From Streptomyces aurantiacus JA 4570 (GTDB lineage Bacteria > Actinomycetota > Actinomycetes > Streptomycetales > Streptomycetaceae): a stretch of 34,994 bases of DNA. The position numbers and the translations under genes are program-made. Positions 1 to 7,433 of the stretch are shown in pieces (position 1 is the first letter of the stretch; every line of letters begins with the position of its first letter). Location of the stretch: the NCBI RefSeq assembly GCF_000414115.1, contig NZ_AOPZ01000232.1:1-34994 (forward strand). The letters run 5' to 3'. The notes below the pieces were generated by a model. It worked only from the letters and a program-made list of their open reading frames with translations. It made no database searches and was not told where the DNA came from.

Positions 1-31
1 GCTCCGCCGCGTGGGCGCGCTCAGCGCACGA

Positions 32-82
32 AAAGCCGCAGACGCGTCTGCCGAGCAACCGAGCAGACGCGTCTGCGGCTTT
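32..82. terminator. Long inverted repeat, probable bidirectional terminator
   Basis: Perfect 20-bp arms at 32-51 and 63-82 enclose an 11-nt loop. The left arm begins with an A run and the right arm ends in TTT. The transcript would fold into a very stable hairpin, most simply the terminator of a gene lying left of the window. Each arm also contains its own 14-bp palindrome (38-51 and 63-76), so the element could alternatively be a pair of protein-binding sites. Confidence 0.75.
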
Positions 83-85
83 GTC

Positions 86-124
86 GTGGCTGGTCGCGCA
101 GTTCCCCGCGCCCCTTCCGGGGCT
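86..124. repeat. Streptomyces-type dispersed intergenic sequence
   Basis: A stretch reading TGGTCGCGCAGTTCCCCGCG followed by a short GCCCC-TTCC-GGGGC hairpin (110-123). From memory, very similar sequences occur downstream of many genes in Streptomyces chromosomes. A related but diverged stretch lies at about 15670-15706 in this window. Function unknown; it may be part of a composite terminator region. Confidence 0.5.
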
Positions 125-182
125 CAGGCACCAGTCAGGTCACGAACGAGTTTCAGCCATCGGCAGGGGGTTGCCAGACCCC

Positions 183-220
183 CGTGTAATCGTTTCCAAT
201 CCCTCGTGTAATCGATTCCA
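183..220. promoter_or_regulatory. Two tandem LacI-type operator boxes before rbsR
   Basis: Two near-identical 16-bp boxes, CGTGTAATCGTTTCCA at 183-198 and CGTGTAATCGATTCCA at 205-220, differ at one base and are offset by exactly 22 bp, about two helical turns. The AATCGNTT core with a central CG is typical of LacI-family operators. They end about 20 nt before the rbsR start, so binding would block the rbs promoter or translation start. Inference: this is the RbsR autoregulatory site controlling the whole operon. Confidence 0.7.
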
Positions 221-239
221 CGAGGAGGTGGCATCGGCA

Positions 240-1271
240 GTGGCAAGCGTCGGCATCAAGGACGTGGCCGCCCGGGCGGGCGTCTCCGTCGCGACGGTCT
301 CGCGTGTGCTGAACGCGCACGCGTCCGTGAGTCCGGCCGCACGCGAGCGGGTGCTCGCCGCGGTGGACGCGCTCGGCTACCGGCCCAACACGCTCGCCCG
401 GTCCCTCAGGACGGACCAGACGCGCACGCTCGGCCTGGTCATCAGCGACGTACTGAACCCCTACTTCACCGAGCTGGCCCGCTCCGTCGAGGAGGAGGCC
501 CGCGCGCTCGGCTACAGCATCATCTTCGGCAACGCCGACGAGCGGCCCGAGCTGCAGGACCACCACATCCGCACGCTCCTGGACCGCCGCATCGACGGCC
601 TCCTCGTCTCCCCCGCCGACGGCGGCTCCCCGCTGGTCCTGGACGCGGCCCGCGCGGGCACGCCGATGGTCTTCGTGGACCGCTGGATCCCGGGCCTCGA
701 CGTGCCCGTGGTGCGGGCCGACGGCCGCGCCGCCGTGCGCGACCTGGTGGCCCATCTGCACGGTCTCGGCCACCGCAGGCTCGCCATCATCGCGGGCCCG
801 GCGGCCACCACCACCGGCAGCGAGCGCGTGGCGGCCTTCCGGGACGCGCTCGCCGAGTACGGCCTGCCGCTGCCGGACGCCTACATCGGGCAGGGCGACT
901 TCCAGGCGGGCAGCGGCCGCCGCGCCACCGAGCGCTTCCTGGCCCTGCCCGAGCCGCCCGAAGTCGTCTTCGCCGCCGACAACTTGATGGCGCTCGGCGC
1001 GCTCGACGCGATCCGCGCGCGCGGGCTTCGGATCCCGCACGACATCGCGCTCGCCGCGTTCGACGACATCCCCTGGTTCGTGCACACGGACCCGCCCGTC
1101 ACGGCGATCGCCCAGCCCACGGGCGAACTCGGCCGGGCCGCCGTACGAGCCCTCACCGATCTGATCGAGGGCCGGACGCCGGAGTCCGTGACGCTGCCCG
1201 CCCGCCTCGTCGCGCGCAGTTCGTGCGGCGAGCACACCACGACCGGAGCGACACGAAGGAGTGACGCATGA
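240..1271 (+). CDS. rbsR: LacI-family ribose operon repressor
   Basis: Transcriptional repressor of the ribose operon that follows. The N-terminus is a LacI helix-turn-helix (IKDVAARAGVSVATVSRVLN, from about residue 5), followed by a periplasmic-binding-protein-like effector domain (LGLVISDVLNPYF near residue 65; AFDDIPWF near the C-terminus). At 343 aa it has normal family length. I chose GTG at 240 because GGAGG at 224-228 lies 11 nt upstream; GTG at 228 is in frame but overlaps that GGAGG. It overlaps rbsA by 4 nt (ATGA), so the regulator is the first gene of its own operon. The effector is inferred to be ribose or a ribose phosphate from the neighbours. Confidence 0.88.
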   Translation: MASVGIKDVAARAGVSVATVSRVLNAHASVSPAARERVLAAVDALGYRPNTLARSLRTDQTRTLGLVISDVLNPYFTELARSVEEEARALGYSIIFGNADERPELQDHHIRTLLDRRIDGLLVSPADGGSPLVLDAARAGTPMVFVDRWIPGLDVPVVRADGRAAVRDLVAHLHGLGHRRLAIIAGPAATTTGSERVAAFRDALAEYGLPLPDAYIGQGDFQAGSGRRATERFLALPEPPEVVFAADNLMALGALDAIRARGLRIPHDIALAAFDDIPWFVHTDPPVTAIAQPTGELGRAAVRALTDLIEGRTPESVTLPARLVARSSCGEHTTTGATRRSDA

Positions 1272-2908
1272 GTGGCCCCACACCTGTGAGCGACGCCGTG
1301 CAGGACGCGCCCGAACTGCTGCGCGTCGAAGGCATCCGCAAAGCCTTTCCCGGCGTCGTCGCCCTCGACGGCGTGGACTTCGATCTGCGCGGCGGGGAGG
1401 TGCACGTACTCCTGGGCGAGAACGGGGCGGGCAAGAGCACGCTCATCAAGATGTTCTCCGGCGCCAACCAGCCCGACGCCGGGCGGATCCTCGTCGGCGG
1501 CGAGGAGGTGCGCATCCACGGCGCGCAGGACGCCGAGCGGCTCGGGATCGCCACCATCTACCAGGAGTTCAACCTCGTCCCCGACCTGACGGTCGCCGAG
1601 AACATCTTCCTGGGCCGCCAGCCGCGCCGCTTCGGCCTGATCGACCGCAAGAAGATGGAGGCCGACGCCGCCGAGCTCCTCGCGCGCGTGGGCGTCGACG
1701 TGTCCCCGCGCGCCCGCTGCCGCGAACTGGGCATCGCCCGGCTGCAGATGGTGGAGATCGCCAAGGCGCTCAGCCTGCACGCGCGCGTGCTCGTCATGGA
1801 CGAGCCGACCGCCGTGCTCACCTCCGAAGAGGTGGAGAAACTCTTCGCCATCGTGCGGGGGCTGCGCGCGGACGGCGTCGGCATCGTCTTCATCACCCAC
1901 CACCTGGAGGAGATCGCCGCGCTCGGCGACCGCGTGAGCGTCCTGCGCGACGGCCGCAGCGTGGGCCAGGTGCCCGCGTCGACGCCCGAGGACGAACTCG
2001 TACGCCTCATGGTGGGCCGGTCCATCGAGCAGCAGTATCCGCGCGAGCGGACTGAGCAGGGTCAACAAGCCGGCGGGGACGCGCCGTTGCTGCGCGTGCG
2101 CGGCCTCACGCGCGGCGGTGTCTTCCACGACGTCGGCTTCGAGGTGCGCGCCGGTGAGGTCGTCGGCGTGGCGGGCCTGGTCGGGGCGGGGCGCACGGAG
2201 GTGGCGCGGGCCGTCTTCGGCGCGGATCCGTACGACGCGGGCACGGTGGAGGTCGCGGGGCGGGCGCTGCCCCGGCACGACGTGTACGCCGCGATGACCG
2301 CCGGCGTCGGCCTGGTCCCGGAGGACCGCAAGGGCCAGGGCCTGGTGCTCGACGCCTCCGTGGAGGAGAACCTCGGCCTGGTGACGCTGCGGGCGGCGAC
2401 CCGCGCGGGCCTCGTCGACCGGGGCGCCCAGCGTGCCGCCGCCGAGCGGGTCGCCGGGCAGCTCGGGGTGCGCATGGCGGGGCTCGGCCAGCACGTGCGC
2501 ACGCTGTCCGGCGGCAACCAGCAGAAGGTCGTCATCGGCAAGTGGCTGCTCGCCAAGGCGAAGGTCCTCATCCTCGACGAGCCGACGCGCGGCATCGACG
2601 TCGGCGCGAAGGTCGAGATCTACCAGCTCATCAACGAACTCACGGCCGCCGGGCACGCCGTCCTGATGATCTCCAGCGATCTGCCGGAGGTGCTCGGGAT
2701 GAGCGACCGGGTCCTGGTCATGGCGCAGGGCCGCCTCGCGGGCGAACTCGGCGCGGACGAGGCGACGCAGGACGCGGTGATGGCGCTGGCCGTCGGCACC
2801 GCGACCCCGGCGACCCCGGCGACCCCGGCGACCCCGGCGACCCCGGCGACCCACAAGGACAACACCCCTGCGGGGGACGCGAAGGAGGGCTCCCGTGGCA
2901 ACCACTGA
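1268..2908 (+). CDS. rbsA: Ribose ABC transporter ATP-binding protein
   Basis: Duplicated ATPase that powers ribose import; cytoplasmic, docking on the permease. The 546-aa protein has two ABC domains. The first has Walker A GENGAGKST (residues 50-58) and Walker B VLVMDEPTAVL. The second has a degenerate P-loop (GLVGAGRTE), signature LSGGNQQK and Walker B VLILDEPTRGID. This pattern is typical of RbsA/MglA-type sugar ATPases. ATG 1268 overlaps the rbsR stop (ATGA), with GAAGGAG at 1255-1261. The C-terminal tail carries a run of ATP/TPA tripeptides encoded by a 9-bp tandem repeat (2801-2852) that is not part of the ATPase fold. It overlaps the next gene by 14 nt. Confidence 0.93.
   Translation: MSGPTPVSDAVQDAPELLRVEGIRKAFPGVVALDGVDFDLRGGEVHVLLGENGAGKSTLIKMFSGANQPDAGRILVGGEEVRIHGAQDAERLGIATIYQEFNLVPDLTVAENIFLGRQPRRFGLIDRKKMEADAAELLARVGVDVSPRARCRELGIARLQMVEIAKALSLHARVLVMDEPTAVLTSEEVEKLFAIVRGLRADGVGIVFITHHLEEIAALGDRVSVLRDGRSVGQVPASTPEDELVRLMVGRSIEQQYPRERTEQGQQAGGDAPLLRVRGLTRGGVFHDVGFEVRAGEVVGVAGLVGAGRTEVARAVFGADPYDAGTVEVAGRALPRHDVYAAMTAGVGLVPEDRKGQGLVLDASVEENLGLVTLRAATRAGLVDRGAQRAAAERVAGQLGVRMAGLGQHVRTLSGGNQQKVVIGKWLLAKAKVLILDEPTRGIDVGAKVEIYQLINELTAAGHAVLMISSDLPEVLGMSDRVLVMAQGRLAGELGADEATQDAVMALAVGTATPATPATPATPATPATHKDNTPAGDAKEGSRGNH
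2801..2852 (+). repeat. 9-bp tandem repeat in the 3' end of rbsA
   Basis: Five exact copies of GCGACCCCG (2801-2845) plus a partial sixth. It is in frame and encodes Ala-Thr-Pro tripeptides in the tail of RbsA. Because the unit is a multiple of three, copy-number change would lengthen or shorten the tail without a frameshift. Confidence 0.9.
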
Positions 2909-4877
2909 CACCCGCCCGGACAACACCGGCAAGACGGGCACGGGCGGCGCCGGCGGGGGCCTCGACCTGCGCCGCCTGCTGCTCGACAACGGCGCGCTGA
3001 GCGCCCTCGTGGTCCTGGTGGTCGCGATGTCGCTGCTCTCCGGCGACTTCCTGACCACCCAGAACCTCCTCAACGTCGGTGTGCAGGCGGCCGTGACGGC
3101 GATCCTCGCCTTCGGCGTCACCTTCGTCATCGTCGCGGCGGGCATCGACCTGTCGGTCGGCTCGGTGGCGGCGCTGTCGGCGACCGTGCTCGCCTGGTCG
3201 GCGACGAAGGAGGGCGTGCCCGTCTGGATAGCGGTGCTCCTGGCGGTCGGCACGGGCGTCGCCTGCGGTCTGGTCAACGGCGTGCTCGTCTCGTACGGCA
3301 AACTCCCGCCGTTCATCGCGACGCTGGCGATGCTGTCGATCGGCCGCGGCCTGTCCCTGGTGATCTCGCAGGGCAGCCCGATCGCCTTCCCGGAGTCGGT
3401 CTCCAAGGTCGGTGACACGCTCGGCGGCTGGCTGCCGGTGCCGGTGCTCGTGATGGTGGTGATGGGCCTGGTCACGGCCCTGATCCTGGCGCGTACGTAT
3501 ATCGGCCGCTCCATGTACGCGATCGGCGGCAACGAGGAGGCCGCGCGCCTCTCGGGCCTGCGGGTGAAGCGCCAGAAGATCGTCATCTACGCCCTGTCGG
3601 GCCTGTTCGCGGCCGTCGCGGGCATCGTGCTCGCGTCCCGTCTGGTCTCCGCGCAGCCGCAGGCCGCGCAGGGCTACGAGCTGGACGCGATCGCCGCGGT
3701 CGTCATCGGCGGGGCGAGCCTCGCGGGCGGTGTCGGCAAGGCGTCCGGCACGCTGATCGGCGCGCTGATCCTCGCGGTCCTCCGCAACGGCCTCAACCTT
3801 CTCTCCGTGTCGGCGTTCTGGCAGCAGGTCGTCATCGGTGTCGTGATCGCGCTGGCCGTGCTGCTCGACACGCTGCGCAGGCGGGCCGGTTCCGGCGCCC
3901 CGGGCGGCGGGGCGGTGGGCAGTACGTCCTCCGGGTCCGGGCGCAAGGGCCCGCAGGCGCTGAAGTACACGGTCGCGGCGGTGGTCGCGGCGGCCGTCAT
4001 CGCCGCGGTGTCCCTCTTCAACTCCGGCTCTTCGGGTACGTCGACGAAGATCGGCCTGTCCCTCTCCACTCTCAACAACCCCTTCTTCGTACAGATGAAG
4101 GAGGGCGCGCAGGCGGAGGCCAAGAAGGCGGGCGTCGACCTGACCGTCACGGACGCGCAGAACGACGCGTCCCAACAGGCCAACCAGCTGCAGAACTTCA
4201 CCAGCGAGAGCATGAAGGCCGTCATCGTCAACCCGGTCGACTCCGACGCCGTCGGCCCCGCCGCGCGCGCCGCGAACAAGGCGGACATCCCGGTGGTCGC
4301 CGCCGATCGCGGCGTGAACAAGGCGGACGTCGCCACGCTGGTCGCCTCCGACAACGTCGCGGGCGGCAAGCAGGCCGCGAAGGCCCTCGCCGACAAGCTC
4401 GGCGGCAAGGGCGAGGTGGTCGTGCTCCAGGGCACCGCGGGCACCTCGGCGAGCCGGGAGCGCGGTCAGGGCTTCGCCGAGGGCATCAAGGCGTACCCCG
4501 GCATCAAGGTCGTCGCCAAGCAGCCCGCGGACTTCGACCGCACCAAGGGCCTGGACGTCATGACGAACCTGCTGCAGGGCAATCCGGGCGTCGACGGCGT
4601 CTTCGCGGAGAACGACGAGATGGCGCTCGGCGCGGCCAAGGCGCTCGGCGGCAAGGCGGGCAAGTCGGTGTCGGTGGTCGGCTTCGACGGCACCCCGGAC
4701 GGCCTGAAGGCGGTGGAGGCGGGCACGCTGTACGCGTCGGTCGCGCAGCAGCCCGCGGAGCTGGGCCGGATCGCGGTGCGCAACGCGATCGACGCGGCGG
4801 ACGACAAGAAGGTGTCCGCCGTGGTGAAGGTGCCGGTGAAGGTGGTCACGGAGAAGAACGTGGCACGGTTCAAGTGA
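2895..4877 (+). CDS. rbsCB: Fused ribose ABC permease and substrate-binding protein
   Basis: A 660-aa single chain joining two proteins that are normally separate. Residues about 30-327 are an RbsC-type permease with multiple hydrophobic helices and the conserved GGNEEAARLSGLRVKRQK loop (211-228). A Gly/Ser-rich linker (about 331-352) follows, then one extra transmembrane helix (about 357-375), then an RbsB-type binding domain (385-660) starting KIGLSLSTLNNPFFVQMKEG, very close to E. coli RbsB. The extra helix would place the binding domain outside the membrane, tethered, so no lipoprotein signal is needed. GTG 2895 has GGAGG upstream and overlaps rbsA by 14 nt. The symbol is descriptive, not an established name. 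Confidence 0.92.
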   Translation: MATTDTRPDNTGKTGTGGAGGGLDLRRLLLDNGALSALVVLVVAMSLLSGDFLTTQNLLNVGVQAAVTAILAFGVTFVIVAAGIDLSVGSVAALSATVLAWSATKEGVPVWIAVLLAVGTGVACGLVNGVLVSYGKLPPFIATLAMLSIGRGLSLVISQGSPIAFPESVSKVGDTLGGWLPVPVLVMVVMGLVTALILARTYIGRSMYAIGGNEEAARLSGLRVKRQKIVIYALSGLFAAVAGIVLASRLVSAQPQAAQGYELDAIAAVVIGGASLAGGVGKASGTLIGALILAVLRNGLNLLSVSAFWQQVVIGVVIALAVLLDTLRRRAGSGAPGGGAVGSTSSGSGRKGPQALKYTVAAVVAAAVIAAVSLFNSGSSGTSTKIGLSLSTLNNPFFVQMKEGAQAEAKKAGVDLTVTDAQNDASQQANQLQNFTSESMKAVIVNPVDSDAVGPAARAANKADIPVVAADRGVNKADVATLVASDNVAGGKQAAKALADKLGGKGEVVVLQGTAGTSASRERGQGFAEGIKAYPGIKVVAKQPADFDRTKGLDVMTNLLQGNPGVDGVFAENDEMALGAAKALGGKAGKSVSVVGFDGTPDGLKAVEAGTLYASVAQQPAELGRIAVRNAIDAADDKKVSAVVKVPVKVVTEKNVARFK

Positions 4878-4881
4878 GGCT

Positions 4882-4946
4882 CTCCGCGCGCGGGGCGTAC
4901 GAATGACGTTCCGGCGGGGCGTACGAATGACGTTCCGCGCGCGGAG
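4882..4946. repeat. Inverted repeat enclosing a 24-bp-period tandem repeat
   Basis: Between rbsCB and rbsK, perfect 12-bp arms CTCCGCGCGCGG (4882-4893) and its complement (4935-4946) enclose two copies of a 23-bp sequence, 4891-4913 and 4915-4937, containing CGTACGAATGACGTTCC. The hairpin lies 4 nt after the rbsCB stop. It could be an intercistronic processing or attenuation element that lowers rbsK/rbsD expression relative to the transporter, or a mobile short repeat. Confidence 0.7.
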
Positions 4947-4986
4947 GCACACGTACACGGGGAAAGACTGGAAAGGCAGAACCACG

Positions 4987-5895
4987 ATGCATGACTACGA
5001 CCTGCTGGTCGTGGGCTCGGCCAACGCCGACCTGGTGACCGCCGTCGAGCGGCGGCCGGGGGCCGGTGAGACGGTGCTCGGCTCGGACCTGGCCGTCCAT
5101 CCGGGCGGCAAGGGCGCGAACCAGGCGGTGGCGGCGGGCCGGCTCGGCGCGCGGACGGCGCTCCTTGCCCGGGTCGGCGACGACGCGTACGGCCGGCTGC
5201 TCCTTGAGTCGGGGCGTTCGGCGGGCGTGGACACGGTGGGGGTCCTGGTGGGCGGCGCGCCGACCGGGGTGGCGCTGATCACGGTGGACCCGTCGGGCGA
5301 CAACAGCATCGTGGTGGCGCCGGGCGCCAACGCGCGTCTGACGCCCGCGGACGTGCGGGCGGCCGCGAGCCTCTTCGAGGCGGCCCGGGTGGTGTCGGTG
5401 CAGCTGGAGATCCCTCTCGACACGGTCGCGGAGGTGGTGCGCGTCCTGCCCGCTGGCACGCGCCTGGTCCTGAATCCGTCGCCGCCCGCGCCGCTGCCGC
5501 GTGAGGTTCTGGCGGCCTGCGATCCGCTGGTGGTGAACGAGCACGAGGCGCGGGTGATCCTGCGGGGTGCCGGGGCGGAGGTGCCCGACGAGCCGGAGGA
5601 CTGGGCGCGGCGGTTGCTGGATCTGGGGCCGCGGTCGGTGGTGGTGACCCTCGGCGGTGAGGGCGCGCTGGTGGCGGGGCCGGAGGGGATGGCGCGGGTG
5701 CCGTCGGTGAAGGTGGACGCCGTGGACACGACGGGTGCCGGGGACGCGTTCACGGCGGCCCTCGCGTGGCGGCTCGGTACGGGCGAGGACCTGGAGTCGG
5801 CGGCGCGGTACGCGGCGAGGGTGGGGGCGCTGGCCGTGACGCGGGCGGGGGCGCAGGTGTCGTATCCGACGGGGGCGGAGGTGGCGGCCCTGTGA
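4987..5895 (+). CDS. rbsK: Ribokinase
   Basis: Phosphorylates imported D-ribose to ribose 5-phosphate with ATP, in the cytoplasm. The 302-aa PfkB-family protein shows the substrate motif GGKGANQ (residues 41-47), the NPSPP turn (163-167) and the catalytic/anion-hole signature DTTGAGDAF (about 247-255), whose last Asp is the expected general base. ATG 4987 is preceded by GGAAAGG (4970-4976). An in-frame ATG at 4903 would only add the translated tandem repeat and was rejected. It lies 109 nt after rbsCB and 31 nt before rbsD. Confidence 0.94.
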   Translation: MHDYDLLVVGSANADLVTAVERRPGAGETVLGSDLAVHPGGKGANQAVAAGRLGARTALLARVGDDAYGRLLLESGRSAGVDTVGVLVGGAPTGVALITVDPSGDNSIVVAPGANARLTPADVRAAASLFEAARVVSVQLEIPLDTVAEVVRVLPAGTRLVLNPSPPAPLPREVLAACDPLVVNEHEARVILRGAGAEVPDEPEDWARRLLDLGPRSVVVTLGGEGALVAGPEGMARVPSVKVDAVDTTGAGDAFTAALAWRLGTGEDLESAARYAARVGALAVTRAGAQVSYPTGAEVAAL

Positions 5896-5926
5896 GCGGG
5901 ACCGGAGCGTTCACCGGGGTCGCGGC

Positions 5927-6325
5927 ATGAAGAAGGCCGGGATACTCAACCGCCATCTGGCGGGGGCGCTGGCCGAGCTGGGTCATGGTGACGGGGTCCT
6001 GGTGTGCGATGCCGGGATGCCGCTTCCGGCCGCCGGGCCGCGGGTGGTGGATCTGGCGTTCGTGGCCGGGGTGCCGACGTTCGCGCAGGTCCTCGACGGG
6101 CTCCTCGCGGAGCTTGTGGTGGAGGGCGCGGTGGCGGCGCGGGAGGTGCGGGAGGCGAATCCGGGGGCGGCGGCGCTGTTGGAGCGGCGTTTCCCGGGTC
6201 CGGCGTTGCGGCTGATTCCGCATGAGGAGCTGAAGGAGCGGACGGCGGGGGCGCGGCTGGTGGTGCGCACCGGGGAGGCGAGTCCGTACGCGAACGCGTT
6301 GCTGACGTGCGGGGTCTTCTTCTGA
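5927..6325 (+). CDS. rbsD: D-ribose pyranase
   Basis: Interconverts the beta-pyranose and beta-furanose forms of ribose, supplying the furanose that ribokinase uses. The 132-aa sequence matches RbsD along its whole length: MKKAGILNRHL start, His20 as the conserved catalytic histidine, Asp28 in the VCDAG motif, IPHEELK, and a C-terminal SPYANALLTCGVFF. The family is a small decameric cytoplasmic enzyme. ATG 5927 has only a weak ribosome-binding site, which suggests coupling to rbsK. It is the last gene of the ribose operon; a strong hairpin follows at 6402. Confidence 0.93.
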   Translation: MKKAGILNRHLAGALAELGHGDGVLVCDAGMPLPAAGPRVVDLAFVAGVPTFAQVLDGLLAELVVEGAVAAREVREANPGAAALLERRFPGPALRLIPHEELKERTAGARLVVRTGEASPYANALLTCGVFF

Positions 6326-6401
6326 GGGCTGTGCTTCTGTGGGGGGGCTTCTGTGAGGGGCTGTTCTTCTGAAGGGGGCCCGCCGCGTGCCGGAACATTT
6401 C

Positions 6402-6433
6402 GAGGGGGCCCGGTCCGTCGACCGGGCCCCCTC
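6402..6433. terminator. Terminator of the ribose operon
   Basis: Perfect 13-bp stem GAGGGGGCCCGGT / ACCGGGCCCCCTC with a 6-nt loop, followed by GGGTTTC. It lies 76 nt past the rbsD stop and between two converging genes, so it can serve both strands. Confidence 0.88.
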
Positions 6434-6572
6434 GGGTTTCCCTCCCCTGCCAGTGCTCCGCGGATCCCCCCGGATCCCCCCTCCAGAGCGACTGACACCC
6501 ACTACGACCCTCGTGGTGGGGGAAGGGTTGCACGGCTTCGGCAAGTTCCCCCGGAAGATTTCGGCGTGGGGT

Positions 6573-7433
6573 TCAGCAGGCGTGTGCCACGTACCGCCGC
6601 ACCGTCTCCGTCAGGACCTCTCGGCCGTCCCGTGCCCACAGGGTGTCGTTGAAGAGTTCGACTTCGATGGGTCCGGTGTATCCGGCGGAGCGGGCGAGGG
6701 TGCGCCAGTGGGGGAAGTCGATGGTGCCGTCGCCGAGTTGGCCGCGGCCGGTGAGGGCGCCGTGGGGCAGGGGGGTGGTCCAGTCGGCGAGTTGGAGGGC
6801 GTGCAGGCGGCCGGTGGTGGTGGCGTGGGTGAGGGTGGTGGGGGCTTGGTCGTCCCACCAGATGTGGTACGTGTCGGCGCAGACGCCGACCTGGTCGGCG
6901 GGGAAGCGTTCGGCCAGGTCGAGGGCCTGGGTGAGGGTGGAGACGACGCAGCGGTCGGCGGCGTACATGGGGTGGAGGGGTTCGATGGCGAGGCGGACGG
7001 CGCGGTCGGCGGCGTAGGGGGCGAGGTCGGCGAGGGCGTCGGCGACGCGTTCGCGGGCCGCGGGCAGGTCGCGGTCCTGGTCGCCGGCGGGGAGGCCGCC
7101 GGAGACGAGGACGAGGGTGTCGGTGCCGAGCGTGGCGGCCTCGTCGATCGCCGCGCGGTTGTCGGCCAGGGCCCGGGCCCGTTCGGCGGGGTCGTGGGCG
7201 GTGAGGAAGCCGCCCCGGCAGAGGGTGGTGACGGCGAGCCCCGCTCCCCGCACGAGCTTCGCCGCCGCCTCGATGCCGTACTCCTGGACGGGCTCGCGCC
7301 ACAGGCCCACGCCCCGGATGCCCAAGTCCGCGCAGGCGGTGACCAGTTCGGGGAGCGGCAGCTGCTTCACCGTCATCTGGTTGACGCTGAAGTCGGCGGG
7401 GGCGCGGAGCGGCGGAGGCGCGGGGGGTGTCAT
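6573..7433 (-). CDS. Sugar phosphate isomerase/epimerase-family TIM barrel
   Basis: A 286-aa protein of the AP-endonuclease-2-like TIM-barrel family (xylose isomerase-like/IolE-type). It shows the usual landmarks: GIRGVGLWREPVQEYG after the first strand, LAIEPLHP (likely metal Glu and His), CADTYHIWW (metal Asp/His) and a late IEVELFND segment (metal Glu). Such enzymes isomerise, epimerise or dehydrate sugars or keto-sugars using a divalent metal. It is the last gene of a minus-strand operon: its ATG overlaps the DUF993 stop by 4 nt, with GGAG 7 nt upstream. The substrate cannot be read from the sequence. Confidence 0.85.
   Translation of the reverse strand: MTPPAPPPLRAPADFSVNQMTVKQLPLPELVTACADLGIRGVGLWREPVQEYGIEAAAKLVRGAGLAVTTLCRGGFLTAHDPAERARALADNRAAIDEAATLGTDTLVLVSGGLPAGDQDRDLPAARERVADALADLAPYAADRAVRLAIEPLHPMYAADRCVVSTLTQALDLAERFPADQVGVCADTYHIWWDDQAPTTLTHATTTGRLHALQLADWTTPLPHGALTGRGQLGDGTIDFPHWRTLARSAGYTGPIEVELFNDTLWARDGREVLTETVRRYVAHAC

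Noticed and set aside
881..3586. A 901-codon minus-strand frame across rbsR, rbsA and rbsCB
   Set aside because: It spans several real genes, has Arg/Ala/His-rich composition and no recognisable motif; it is the mirror of good plus-strand genes.
4903..4986. Upstream ATG that would extend ribokinase by 28 residues
   Set aside because: The added residues are just the translated tandem repeat (MTFR twice), foreign to PfkB proteins; ATG 4987 has a ribosome-binding site and the normal family start.
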